NCBI GenBank assembly: GCA_028994555.1
Contig: JARDVN010000001.1
Coordinates: 2,108,001 to 2,172,000 of the forward strand
Direction: 5' to 3'
DNA: 64,000 bases
Source of the DNA: Citrobacter amalonaticus
GTDB lineage: Bacteria > Pseudomonadota > Gammaproteobacteria > Enterobacterales > Enterobacteriaceae
Shown here: in pieces, positions 10,863 through 20,645 of the stretch
Position numbering within the stretch: position 1 is the stretch's first letter
Layout: each line of letters starts with the position of its first letter
Translations under genes and position numbers: made by a program
The notes under the pieces: model-generated
The model's database searches: none
What the model saw: only the letters and a program-made list of their open reading frames with translations
Told to the model about the DNA's origin: nothing

Positions 10863-11367
10863 TTATGCTTTGTTGATTAAATCGATAATACGATCGCCTT
10901 CTGTATCTTCTTGCGCAAATCGGCTAAAGATGCTGCCATCGTTTTGTGTACCCACCTTGATAGGTTCCTTGCAATCTTTGTGGAAGATTCTTTTCCCTTT
11001 TTTTGTGACAACCACACCTGACATATCGCCGTGCTGCTCTTTATCGTAAACAATATATTCATAGGGGCCTTTGACGACACGTATCCAGTAAAGCGAGCCA
11101 CCGGCGATCATCTGAGAATTATAGTAGGCGTTAACCCCCCGGTTGATTAGTGACAAGATTCAGCTCAGCAGTCGGAGCAGACTGGGTTCCCAGGGCATAT
11201 CCCGCGCTATCCTGCGCAATAAAGGCGCTGGCGTATTTATTATTGGTGAGCAGGCATTCCAGCGTTAATTGTTCCTGATCCTCCGCACTGTAAGACGCAG
11301 CTAAAGCTGTCTGGCTGAGTGACATACAGACAATGGTCAACGCCGCAATTCGTAGAGTTAATTTCAC
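10863..11367 (-). CDS. Small periplasmic protein, last gene of the srf operon (one homopolymer frame break)
   Basis: The mended protein has 167 residues. A clear signal peptide (KLTLRIAALTIVCMSLSQ, cleavage after TALA) leads to a mature domain with one early Cys (LTLECLLTNNKYAS) and a beta-rich C-terminal half (YWIRVVKGPYEYIVYDKE). I chose GTG at 11367 because AAGGAGTAAGG lies just upstream; the ATG at 11394 has no ribosome site. The break is in C11135-11140. It follows the SUMF1-like gene by 35 bases and closes the operon 44 bases before IS1. No known family recognised. Confidence 0.7.
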
Positions 11368-11402
11368 GTTCCTTACTCCTTTATAAACTGACATGTTTAA
11401 GA

Positions 11403-12972
11403 TTAGTGGCCGTTCTTTACTTGTTTGCAGGTATCCAGCCAGCCAGCTGTATCAATTTTGCCGTTCGCTAGGTATTTTTGCTGATTCTGCCAATGAGCAG
11501 CGAGGAACGGCTTAAGACCGGAAAGACGTTTATTCAGCATCAGCATCTGATTGAACACGTTCACTTCGCCTTTTAGCCCTGCTTGCCCATACAGGGTGCC
11601 GGAATCCACCAGACTGCTGGCGTAGTAGCTCGTTAGCTGCTGTAGACGATCGGTTTGTTCCGCCAGCTTATTTTTGCGGATGGCACAGTTGGCATCGCTG
11701 CTGTCTTTATCTTTGCACAGCAGCTCATAATTGTGATTGAGGAAGTCAAGGAAACGACCATCGTCCTGTAATTTGGTACAGAGAAAAGAGCCCAGATTCA
11801 GGCTGGCGCGGATAGACTGTGCTCTTTCTTCTTGCTGCTGCTGGTTGCTGGCACGAAGTTGGTTTTCCAGATCTTTCAGCTTTTTCTTCAGCTCGCCGTC
11901 TTCAACGCCAGAAGCCAGGCTACCTAACGCTTTCGCCGTATCATTGGACCCGGATTTGCTGCTCTCTGCGCCCGTTTTATCATCACCGAGAGTCGACCAG
12001 TTTTTCTCAAGAAGTTTGACCCGGTCCGTTGAGGTAATTGCCTGGGAAACCAGCACCAACCGCAGGCCCATTGTTTTACTGGTAAAAGGCTGGGCATTAT
12101 CGTAATAGTTAATTTCTTTACGGCTAGCGCTGCGGATATCCGACTCACTGGACATCACGCTGCCGCCACGCACCACAAAACCGCCAGCCTGGCCATGCAA
12201 TCGATTAATTTTATTGAGGTAGAAGGGGGTAAACATCATCTCAGAGACGTTGCCTAACATATCGTACAGGCCGAGCGGGTTAGGATTTAACAGACCGATG
12301 AGCTGAAGTTTCCCGTTTGAGGACTGCGAACCGGAATACCACTCATAATTTTTGATGTCGTCCATCGGATAACGGGAATCACGAAACTGTGCGGTATCCA
12401 CTTTCAGACCGCCGCGCGCGGCAAACTCCCACTCTACTTCGGTGGGCAGTCGTAAAAAACCTGGCTTGTTATCTTCTTTCGGCAGCTTGTCGAGCGCGTT
12501 TGCGCGTAACCACTGGTTATATTTATCGGAGAAATTAACGGCCTCAAACCAACTGATGCTGGTTTGAGGGAGGCTAAGTTTACGCGATGGTGTCGGGCAA
12601 GTATCGGAAGTTAATGCCTGATATTGCAATGCCGTCAGCTCATATTTCGCCATTAAATAATAACGGCCTTTATTTTGGGGCGTTTCAGTAAAGCTACCGG
12701 CGATAAACGTGGGATAACTGTGTTCCACAAAGCCCCATTCACCGCCATCTTCCCCTAAGGTGATGGGAATATCATCCAGAGGACCGGCTACTGGAATTTC
12801 TACCCGACGAAATACCATCGAACCTTCGCAGGGCATAGGCAAAATCACGTCATCGCTATCTGGCTTCGGATTATAGGTTTTCTCTGCCCACGGTTCTGCC
12901 AGCGCGGGGGGAGATCTTCACCAGCAGGGCTAGCGCCAGGCAGCGCGATAATGTGGAAGGAGTAAAGGCCAT
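11403..12972 (-). CDS. Periplasmic SUMF1/FGE-like protein without the catalytic cysteine pair (one homopolymer frame break)
   Basis: The mended protein is 522 residues: a signal peptide (CLALALLVKISPALA), then an FGE-sulfatase/SUMF1 fold with ISWFEAVNFSDKYNQWL, GFLRLPTEVEWEFAARGG, NPLGLYDMLGNVSEMMF, GGFVVRGGSV and TMGLRLVLV. A coiled-coil segment (LKKKLKDLENQLRASNQQQQ) and a helical tail follow. The stretch where formylglycine-generating enzymes carry their Cys pair reads SESDIRSASRKEINYY, so oxidase activity is unlikely; a binding or scaffold role fits better. The break is in G12906-12911 within the signal peptide; mending it restores ALAEPWAEK. Confidence 0.82.
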
Positions 12973-13022
12973 TAACGATCTCCGCTAAAATAGATGCTTA
13001 GGGCAAATTAAAAAAATAAGGG

Positions 13023-14238
13023 TTATGCCTCGCGCAGGCTCTGCGCAGGTTCAATATGGATCGCGCGCCAGGCACCGATACCGGCAACCAGCGTCGCCAC
13101 AACCAGCGTCAGTAAGAGGGCGATAAGGCCGTGTAAGGGCGTTATCTTGCAAATCATCTGACCGGTGGCCTGGCTTGTGGACAGCGCCCGGTTAAATATC
13201 TGGCTGGCTAAAAAATAGATGCCAAAACCGCCGATATAGGCCATCAGGCTGAGCAAAGCGCCCTGACTAATGACGTAAACGCCTACGGCTGGTCGCGTGA
13301 AGCCCAGCAGACGAAGTACAGCAATATGCTTACGTTTACGATCGACATTGGCGATAAACGAGCCGATTAACGAGGCGATACAGCCAATGAGCGCGGTGAT
13401 GGCGATCGTGTTAAAGATGATGCCCAACACACGGTTAATGCTTTTTTACATTCTCAATATCCGCCAGCCGACTGGTGGTTTCGATGCGTTGGGCGCGCAA
13501 ATCGCGTTCAAGGCTGGCGACATGGTCAATATCGCGTGCGTACAACCTTGCGCGGGCGTAGCGCGGCGCGTTACCGTTAAGCTGAGCGCCGCTGGCGACC
13601 CCTAACGCTGTTACCGCATAGCCATCGCGAAAATGTTCAAGAGCCATTAATAACGCAGGGCGGGTAAAGATAGCGGGGCGATTAAAATAGGTGGCTGGCA
13701 AAATCCCCACCACGGTCACGCGCTTACGTCCCCATTCGCGGCGTTCATCGAGCATACGACTCACGCGTAGCGTGAGCGTATCACCGGTTTTCACCGCCAG
13801 CTTGCGTGCCGCTTCCTGAGTAATAACAACTTCATGGTCATGATGGAGCACCTGCGTGCCGAGCAAAGGATCGCCAGCCTCTGTCGGAATGACTTCCGCA
13901 TTTTCAATAAAATGTGTGCTGTCCGTCTGCAAGTCAGTCAGCGTATTGAGCGAGCGCGTTTGCCCGATGGCGAAGCCGACATCAGGCCGCTGCCGTAGCT
14001 GCGTGATCCAGTGCTGATCGTAGCTTCCGCTGCTCAACATGCGGATCTCCAGATTGCGGGGATCGTTGGCCAGATCGTTTTGTAACTGGTTCACAATGCC
14101 AAAGCGCAGGCCAAAAAGGAGCAGTAAAGGGGCGATGACCGCAACAAGAGAGGAGACGATGCAAAAAGAGATGATGCGATCGTGCCACAGGTCTTGCATT
14201 GCAAGGCGACCGAGCAGTCTTGCACGATTAAAGGACAA
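13023..14238 (-). CDS. FtsX/MacB-type ABC permease (one homopolymer frame break)
   Basis: The mended protein is 404 residues. An N-terminal helix (IISFCIVSSLVAVIAPLLLL) precedes a large periplasmic MacB-PCD-like domain. Three C-terminal helices form the FtsX core, including TIAITALIGCIASLIGSF and LLTLVVATLVAGIGAWRA, with the coupling region ANVDRKRKHIAVLRLLGFTR. The break is in T13442-13447. It overlaps the ATPase gene by 11 bases. LolCDE/MacB-like transporters use ATP for mechanical work in the periplasm, such as lipoprotein extraction or toxin export. Two copies would pair with two ATPase subunits. Confidence 0.85.
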
Positions 14239-14953
14239 AGTAAGTACCTCCCCGTTCGCTCTGTGATGACGCCGTCAGCGATTCTGGCTGCGCAGCTAAA
14301 CAGGGTAAATTGAAGTGTTTGACCAGAGGCCAGTCATGGCAAACGACCAGCGCCATCATGTCTTCCTGACGGACTAGTTCGATAAACAGGCTAAATAATT
14401 TCTGGGCATTGTAGGGATCGAGCGCCGCCGTCGGTTCATCTGCCAGTACCAGCGCCGGGCGATGTAATATCGCGCGCGCAAAAGCGGTGCGCTGCCGTTC
14501 GCCAAAGGAGAGCTGGGTAGGATATTTTGCCAGTAGTGGCGACAGTTTTAGCGTGTCGATGACCCTATCCAGCATGGTGCTGTCAGGGCGGGCTCCCAGC
14601 AGCTGGCACGGCAAGAGAATATTATCTTTGACGTTCAGGTAGGGAAGGAGGCCACCGTTTTGTAATACAAAGCCAAGTTCGCGTGCCCGAATCGCAGCGA
14701 GTGTATTATGTCGCTCGCCCAGAAGCAACGCGGCAATATCCTGCTGCTGTGTCCCTTTGCTGAGCGTGTAACGCCCAATTTTGCTGGGATGCAACACTAA
14801 ACCAATGGCTTCCAGAAGCGTGCTTTTACCGCAGCCGCTTTCACCCGTTACCGCCACCACCTCGCCTGGCCGCAGCGAAAGCTGCGGCAGGTAAACACGG
14901 TGAGCCTGATGATCCTGACCACGAACCACGCACAAGTCTTCAATGTGCAGCAT
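14228..14953 (-). CDS. ABC transporter ATPase, LolD/MacB-like
   Basis: A 241-residue ATPase. Walker A is GESGCGKSTLLEAIGL near residue 38, the Q-loop is FVLQNGGLLPYLNVKDN, the signature is QLSFGERQR (a LSGGQ variant), Walker B is LVLADEPTAALDPYN, and the H-loop is LVVCHDW. It starts at the stop of the vWA gene and overlaps the permease gene by 11 bases, so the three are translationally coupled. Class and neighbours point to a mechanotransmission transporter rather than a nutrient importer; no solute-binding protein is encoded. Confidence 0.9.
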   Translation of the reverse strand: MLHIEDLCVVRGQDHQAHRVYLPQLSLRPGEVVAVTGESGCGKSTLLEAIGLVLHPSKIGRYTLSKGTQQQDIAALLLGERHNTLAAIRARELGFVLQNGGLLPYLNVKDNILLPCQLLGARPDSTMLDRVIDTLKLSPLLAKYPTQLSFGERQRTAFARAILHRPALVLADEPTAALDPYNAQKLFSLFIELVRQEDMMALVVCHDWPLVKHFNLPCLAAQPESLTASSQSERGGTYFVL

Positions 14954-16921
14954 CAGGGCATCATTTCCAGTGGGATGGGATACACGCGATCGCGCGGATC
15001 GCTACCTTGCGCCAGCTCGACCCAGCGGTCGACATCTGCATTATATTTTTGATAGTGACGCAGCTTGGATGACAGTGTGCGGATAAATTTCTCCTGTGAC
15101 AGCCCATCCCAGCTTTTCCACGTTTCTTCATCGAGATTCAGCACATCGCTTTTGTAGGGAAGATCGGCCAGATACTCGCCCAGCACGCCAAGATCGCCGA
15201 TGCTCGCGCTGTCTTGCTGTTTCAACTGGTTAGGATCGGTCCCCATTGTTGCCGCAACGGTGCGCAGTTGTTCAAACATCTTAGTGGGCGAGATCATCCC
15301 TTCATTAGCGGCTTTCAGAATCTGGCTGACGGCATCGCTTAAATCGCTCAGCTGTCCCTTGGTTAAGAGCACGCGAACATCTGTTGTGGGGATGTTCTGC
15401 TTAATCAGATCGCGATCGCTAATCCAGGCCTGGAACACCAGCGGGGCCTGGGTGCTGTTGCGTTTGCCCAAATAGGCTAACTGCATCGCATGCCCGATTA
15501 ACGCCGTATCCTGGAGCAATTTCTGCTCCGCCGTGAGCTTTTGCCCCTCATCTTTGGCATACAGCGCGCTGCCAATGGCGGCATCCCCCCATATAGGCGG
15601 CTTTCACCTGTTCCGTAATGGCTGACGCCAGGGCATCAACCTGCTGACCGAACATTTTGATATCGCCTGCATTCACCGCCTGATAAAGGTTAGATTGCGT
15701 GCTATCAAAATTGGAGAGATCGCGGTACTGGCTCTCGGCTTTGGTATGGTTTGCTTTGCCGCTGGCGGTTTTCAGGTGCAACGTATAAATAGCAATGCCG
15801 CGGTTACCGGCTTCCAGACGGAGCTGGCTGGCATCAAGGCCGGTTCCTGAAAGTTTATTGCTGCCCTCAATCGCGCCAGCATCGGTAATCAGCACCATAT
15901 AGCGGGCGCCGAATGGACTCCAGTCAATGTCATCAATAGCTGATAACACGCCGGAATAGGCATCCTCGTCGTATAAAGAGCTTGAGACCTTCGCTTCTTT
16001 AAGATCGGCGACTTTCTGCAGAAAATCCGCGCCGTCCTTGACCTGGTTAGGGTCGGCGAAAATGCGGGTGTTATATTCAAGTCCCGGTACGGCTTTGGTA
16101 TTTGAACGATAAGAGACCAAACCAAACTTGACCTGCCCATCCAGATGCTCTTGTTTAATTTTGTCGTAGATCTTATTGACCGCCTCTTTAGTGCGCTCAA
16201 TATACGGCCCCATTGAAATGGTTGAATCGATAACGAACACCACCGAAGCGTTAAAGCCTTTCAACTGGTTTACGTCGTTATCTTGTTTTGCCGCTGCGTT
16301 ATCATCCGCCTTGCTGACGGAGGCCACGTTGAGCAGGCGCGTATAGAAGCCATCTTCGGTCATGACCTCTTCGCCGCTCAGGATTGGCAGCAGATAAAAT
16401 TGCTTTTGCAGATCGACAAAATATTCCGGCTCCTGGGCCTGAATACCTTCAGCGTGGCCGTCACGCTTCAATTTGGCGCGCAGCGGCGCCACCAGAGAGA
16501 CAGGATCGGGGGGCAGAAAGAATGTTATCCAGACTTTCTTTCTCTTTGAAAAAGAGTAACCGATCGCGGTTGGCCGGGTTGGTAAACGCCAGCGTCAGCT
16601 GCATTTTCCAGTCTACGGTACAGGATTTCGGCAACCAGCCAAGGGTTTTGCCATAGCTATCCGGCCCGACTTTAAGCCAGCTTTGCCCCTTAGCCTCTTC
16701 CTTTTGATAAACATAAAGGCTGCTAAAGGCAGGCTGAAGCTGCCCATTTTCATCCCCGGCGTTGTCGCTAAGCTTACAGCCTGGCGTCGTCAGGATGCGC
16801 TGGTATAGCGTTTTCTTCCCTTCCTGAAGCAGCGGTTTATCGCCCTCGGCGGCAAAGAGGTGCCCGCTGAACAACAGGCCGCATAAGGGCAGCGCCAGAC
16901 GGCAAAAAAAGTCCGGGTCAT
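14953..16921 (-). CDS. Periplasmic von Willebrand factor A protein (three homopolymer frame breaks)
   Basis: The mended protein is 654 residues, with signal peptide CRLALPLCGLLFSGHLFA and mature start AEGDK. An N-terminal domain with two Cys (TTPGCKLSD, PKSCTVDWKM) precedes a vWA domain with the MIDAS motif FVIDSTISMGPYIE, then the Thr and Asp positions in KFGLVSYRSN and MVLITDAGAIEGSN. A helical C-terminal region ends near RVYPIPLEM. Breaks lie in A16904-16910 (two extra bases), G16508-16513 and C15585-15590. The start overlaps the preceding stop in an ATGA arrangement. vWA domains bind partners through a metal ion; here it probably senses or assembles in the periplasm. Confidence 0.83.
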
Positions 16922-17937
16922 TTTGCTAGCTCCTCAAGGCGCTGCTTAGCCGTTTGGTTCTCGGGTTCTGATTGCAGTACCGTTTCGTACCAATAGGCCG
17001 CGGTATCTTTATCCGCCTCTTTGAAACATTCGCTTGCCTGATGGTATTTCGGATCGTACTCACCGGCGTAAATCAGGGCGATTTTGGTATCGCCGCCCTG
17101 CGCGCGATTTGCGTACAGGCGCTGGGCGACGCCGCATTTCTTCGCCTCTTTCGCTGACTGGATAATGGCCAGCAGTTTATCGCTATCGAGTTTTTCCTGA
17201 ACGCACGTCTGCACGAATTCAAGCTCGCTCAGCGTGTCTAAACTCTGTGCGGAACAGCCAGCCGGGGCTTTAGGCTCGGTGTTCGTCGCTTCAGGGGCGG
17301 CGGCGGCGGGGGCTTGCTGAGCTTGTACCGCCGGGACCACCTCCTGACCTTTGTCCCGGCCCATGAACCACCAAAGCGCGCCAGCAATCACCACTAAAAG
17401 CAGGATGGCGGCGATGATGAGCGGGAGGCGGGAAGCCGCAGGTTTTTGTTGCGGCTGCGGCTCGGCATGAATGGTCGGCGCAATGGTTTCAGATTCTGCG
17501 ACGGGCGCTTCTACGATGGCCGCTGGTGCGGAGTCGGTTTCTGGGGTTGCCAGCATACTGCTGCTGCTGTAATTACCCGTCGCGCCCCTGGCTTCAGAAG
17601 AGAGCAACTCATCACGCACCAATTGGAGGGTGGTATTGCGCACTTCTCCTGAAGCCAGCTTGATCTGAATCTGGACCTGGCTTGCGTTTGCCAGCAAAGG
17701 GTCAAGTAGAGTAGGGCCGATACGAAAGCCGCTGCCGTTGGCCAGGGAGTAACCGCCGTTGACAGTAAACCAGTGCTGTGCAGGGCTCCAGCTGCCATCG
17801 GGCTGCAGATAGTTCTGCTCGTTATTACAAAGCGTAAAGGTCAGATCGGGCAGCACCGCAGTTTCGCCGCGCAGGCGAACCATCAATTGTGCGGTACCCG
17901 GCTCTGCCGGTTGGCAGGCGATGATTTTAGCTAGCAT
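16918..17937 (-). CDS. Bitopic membrane protein with TPR-like periplasmic tail
   Basis: A 339-residue protein. The N-terminal 110 residues look beta-rich (ARIIACQPAEP-like start, FTLCNNEQNYLQPDGSW, GGYSLANGSGFRIGP). A linker leads to one transmembrane helix (LPLIIAAILLLVVIAGALWW, about residues 176-195), an Ala/Pro-rich linker, and a C-terminal helical part with two Cys-containing repeats (CVQEKLDSDKLLAIIQSA; CFKEADKDTAAYWYETVLQS) resembling Sel1/TPR repeats. It starts 7 bases inside the end of srfC and ends in ATGA overlap with the vWA gene. The N-terminal domain is likely cytosolic beside SrfC and the tail periplasmic beside vWA. I do not recognise a named family. Confidence 0.72.
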   Translation of the reverse strand: MLAKIIACQPAEPGTAQLMVRLRGETAVLPDLTFTLCNNEQNYLQPDGSWSPAQHWFTVNGGYSLANGSGFRIGPTLLDPLLANASQVQIQIKLASGEVRNTTLQLVRDELLSSEARGATGNYSSSSMLATPETDSAPAAIVEAPVAESETIAPTIHAEPQPQQKPAASRLPLIIAAILLLVVIAGALWWFMGRDKGQEVVPAVQAQQAPAAAAPEATNTEPKAPAGCSAQSLDTLSELEFVQTCVQEKLDSDKLLAIIQSAKEAKKCGVAQRLYANRAQGGDTKIALIYAGEYDPKYHQASECFKEADKDTAAYWYETVLQSEPENQTAKQRLEELAK

Positions 17938-20645
17938 GGCATGTTCTCTTGTTTCAATTGGCTGATAATTTGACCAAGTTGGCGATTATGTTCGACGGAA
18001 ATATCGCGCGTGGCGCTATGACCAGCGTTATCAAGTACGACGCTCATCAGGGCGGATAGCCAGTCTCCCAGATAAGAGACACCCGGCTGCGGCGCAACGG
18101 CGGCGAGCTGCGGCAGCTCGTCGTTCATCAGCGGTTTCTGGCGCAGGAAGACTTTATTTTTCTCGCCAACATAGCTGTTGGGCACCTTTTCAGGCGGTAG
18201 AGTGAGATAACCAAACCAGGCGATAAAATCACGCATAGTCAGTTGGGCGCGCAGAACCTGGCGTGCCATAAGATGTTCACGCCGCGTACCCGCTTGCTCC
18301 TGACCCGCCAGCGCGCGTTTCAGCGTGCCTTCCAGATCGAGGCGCGTGGCTGCGGTGATCAATTCTTCGCTGAGATGATTAATCAGTTCGCTGTTCATCC
18401 CCAACTGACGCCACTGCGGCGCTTGCTGCGGCAGTTCACGCAAATGCGCGACCCAGGCTTTAAACGCCTGATGGGCGAAATCATCGTCCTGGCCGACTCT
18501 TTCCTGGGCAGTTGACGCTGGCGCGTCAACCACGGCGATTTCAGCCGGTGCGTCGGCGAAGGGATCGCTGCCAAACGGGTTATCACCGAAGGGGGTGTTG
18601 CCAAATGGGCTGGCGGTAAACGCGTTTGCCGCCAGGCTGTCGCCATCGTTTGACGGTTCCGGGTTGCGGTCGCGAATGCTTAAATAGATGTTATTAAGCT
18701 CCTGCGTCGGCAGATCCAGACGATTAATTAGCTCTCCCATACTGTGGGAGCAGGCGGACAGCCCCTGCCATAGCTCTTTCGCGATGGCCTGTTTTTTCAC
18801 GAGCTGCCCGTCGCCGTCTTTTTCGTACCAGCGGCCCAGGCGGCGATTGCCGGTCTCCTCGCGACACTGTTCAAGTTGTTGCTGCAAACGTGCCAGCTTG
18901 AATTCCAGATGCGCGACGCCGCGCAGCGCTTTGGTTAAGCGTCCCATGCCGCCATCGTTGAGCTCGAGCATCGCGTGCCAGGCTTTGCTCGGCTCGGTGA
19001 CGTGTTGCAGCACGTTTTTAGCGCTAATGAAGGTGCTGCCCATTTCGTCGAGCTTCTGGCGATAGCGCTCGGTGATGCACGCTTCCTTGTTTCGCTCCTG
19101 CTCTGTACCGTCTTTTAGGTCGATGAACGGATTATCCAGCCCCGGTTTTCGCACCAGGAAACAGTTATTAAACGCCTGGCCGGGCGCCCATTGCTGCAGC
19201 CAATCATATTGGGCGAAACGCTCCAGCAAGGTCATGTGCAGCATACCTTCCCAGCCTTCTTTTAACTGTTCGGTGGTGAGTTGCAGACTGCTGTTGATGC
19301 GCATATCGCACATGGTGATGGCCCAGAACAGCCCAGGGTTACGGCCCTGACGTTCTTCGGCGCTTTTACCCTGCGTTTTTTCTACCCAGCGGTTTAATAC
19401 CGGACCAACGTCAGCAACATCGCTCTGTTTGGCGGAGCTGGCGCACACGACCAGCGCGTTCATCTCCTGATTATCGGTGTAACGTTCAAACAGATAGGCG
19501 ACTTTACCGCGCAGCAGAAGCTGGCAAATGGGATTAAGCCCCTCTCTACCGGCCTCTTCCAGTGCGGTAATTTTAAGACGCCCGCGATACCCAGGGAAGT
19601 CAAGCAGATCGACCTGCTCCACGACGCTGTCGGCCTCGACTTCCGCTAACGGGAAGATAAGCTCGGTGGTTAACGCTGCCAGTTCCGCCTGGGTTAAGCT
19701 GGCGCTGCCGATTTGCTGCTCCTCTTTCCAGTAGCGGATCTCCACGTGGCGATCCTGGCTGGAGCCTAGCCGGTTAAGGCTGTCGACGTTCATAATGCTG
19801 CCATTACTGTGATCGATAAGCGTCTCCAGCGGGGCGAACACCGTCCGGGCATGATTGAGTTTGGTCAGCACATTGGCTAATGAACGATAGGTCTCGGTGA
19901 GGGCCGGCAGTTCTCCCCACAATAAAGAAAATAGCTCTGCGCGTTCACCAGGACTCAGCGCAGGGGCAATTTTCAACACCTGCGGCCAATAGGCGTGTTC
20001 AAGTTTTTCAACCGATTTTCTGAACGAGGCGTTCAGGTAATCCCATAAGGCAACCACATCTTCCTGGCTCACGCCGTTATAGCTTTTTGCTTGTGTGGCG
20101 CGTTGCAGGAAGGGGCGCAGTCGCTCTTCAACCCTGGCTTCATCAAGTTGAAAGCTCAGCTGCTCGTGGTTGAAATCATTAAACCAGGCGTTTGCCAGAA
20201 TTTTGGCCAGATCGATTTCACTGAACAGGCGCAGAGGCACAGGATAGCCCGCAGGCGCGGCGGGGGCCTGGCGGGTGAAGCGGGTGACCAGGCCGGTGGC
20301 CTCTTTACCGCCGCCGACGGGATTCACTTCTTTGATAAAGTCGACGCGCCGTTCGCCATAAAGGGCTTCCAGTGAACCATTGCTGCCAGCTGCCAATGCG
20401 GAGATGAGATAGGATTTCCCGGCCTGAGAAATGCCGAAAAAACCGACGGTCATTGGCGTTCTGGCGACCAACGTCAGGCTATTGGCCTGGTTACGCGTGC
20501 GGAGCAAGCTAAGGTTGAGTTTATCCGCCTCGTTGTCGAGGCGACGTGAACCGGAACGCACTGCATCAACCCAGCCAAGTGCGTCCTGACAGCCCTGAGC
20601 GATAGCTGCCCAACCCTGAGTGAGAGATTTTTGATCGCTATTCAT
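17931..20645 (-). CDS. srfC: SrfC-family putative virulence factor, P-loop GTPase-like
   Basis: A 904-residue SrfC-family protein (the third gene of Salmonella srfABC). A P-loop GISQAGKS lies at residues 71-78, a G3-like DLLDFPGYRG near 347, and WAITMCDMRI near 440 could be G4, so a large dynamin-like or septin-like GTPase fold is likely. Long helical regions follow (HLEFKLARLQQQLEQCREE). Near residues 675-695 there are four close xPF(G/A) motifs (SPFG, TPFG, NPFG, DPFA). The ATG overlaps the srfB stop as TAATG. The frame is intact over 2.7 kb. No signal peptide, so cytosolic. Family function is unsettled: originally SsrB-regulated genes, later called toxin-like. Confidence 0.9.
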   Translation of the reverse strand: MNSDQKSLTQGWAAIAQGCQDALGWVDAVRSGSRRLDNEADKLNLSLLRTRNQANSLTLVARTPMTVGFFGISQAGKSYLISALAAGSNGSLEALYGERRVDFIKEVNPVGGGKEATGLVTRFTRQAPAAPAGYPVPLRLFSEIDLAKILANAWFNDFNHEQLSFQLDEARVEERLRPFLQRATQAKSYNGVSQEDVVALWDYLNASFRKSVEKLEHAYWPQVLKIAPALSPGERAELFSLLWGELPALTETYRSLANVLTKLNHARTVFAPLETLIDHSNGSIMNVDSLNRLGSSQDRHVEIRYWKEEQQIGSASLTQAELAALTTELIFPLAEVEADSVVEQVDLLDFPGYRGRLKITALEEAGREGLNPICQLLLRGKVAYLFERYTDNQEMNALVVCASSAKQSDVADVGPVLNRWVEKTQGKSAEERQGRNPGLFWAITMCDMRINSSLQLTTEQLKEGWEGMLHMTLLERFAQYDWLQQWAPGQAFNNCFLVRKPGLDNPFIDLKDGTEQERNKEACITERYRQKLDEMGSTFISAKNVLQHVTEPSKAWHAMLELNDGGMGRLTKALRGVAHLEFKLARLQQQLEQCREETGNRRLGRWYEKDGDGQLVKKQAIAKELWQGLSACSHSMGELINRLDLPTQELNNIYLSIRDRNPEPSNDGDSLAANAFTASPFGNTPFGDNPFGSDPFADAPAEIAVVDAPASTAQERVGQDDDFAHQAFKAWVAHLRELPQQAPQWRQLGMNSELINHLSEELITAATRLDLEGTLKRALAGQEQAGTRREHLMARQVLRAQLTMRDFIAWFGYLTLPPEKVPNSYVGEKNKVFLRQKPLMNDELPQLAAVAPQPGVSYLGDWLSALMSVVLDNAGHSATRDISVEHNRQLGQIISQLKQENMPC

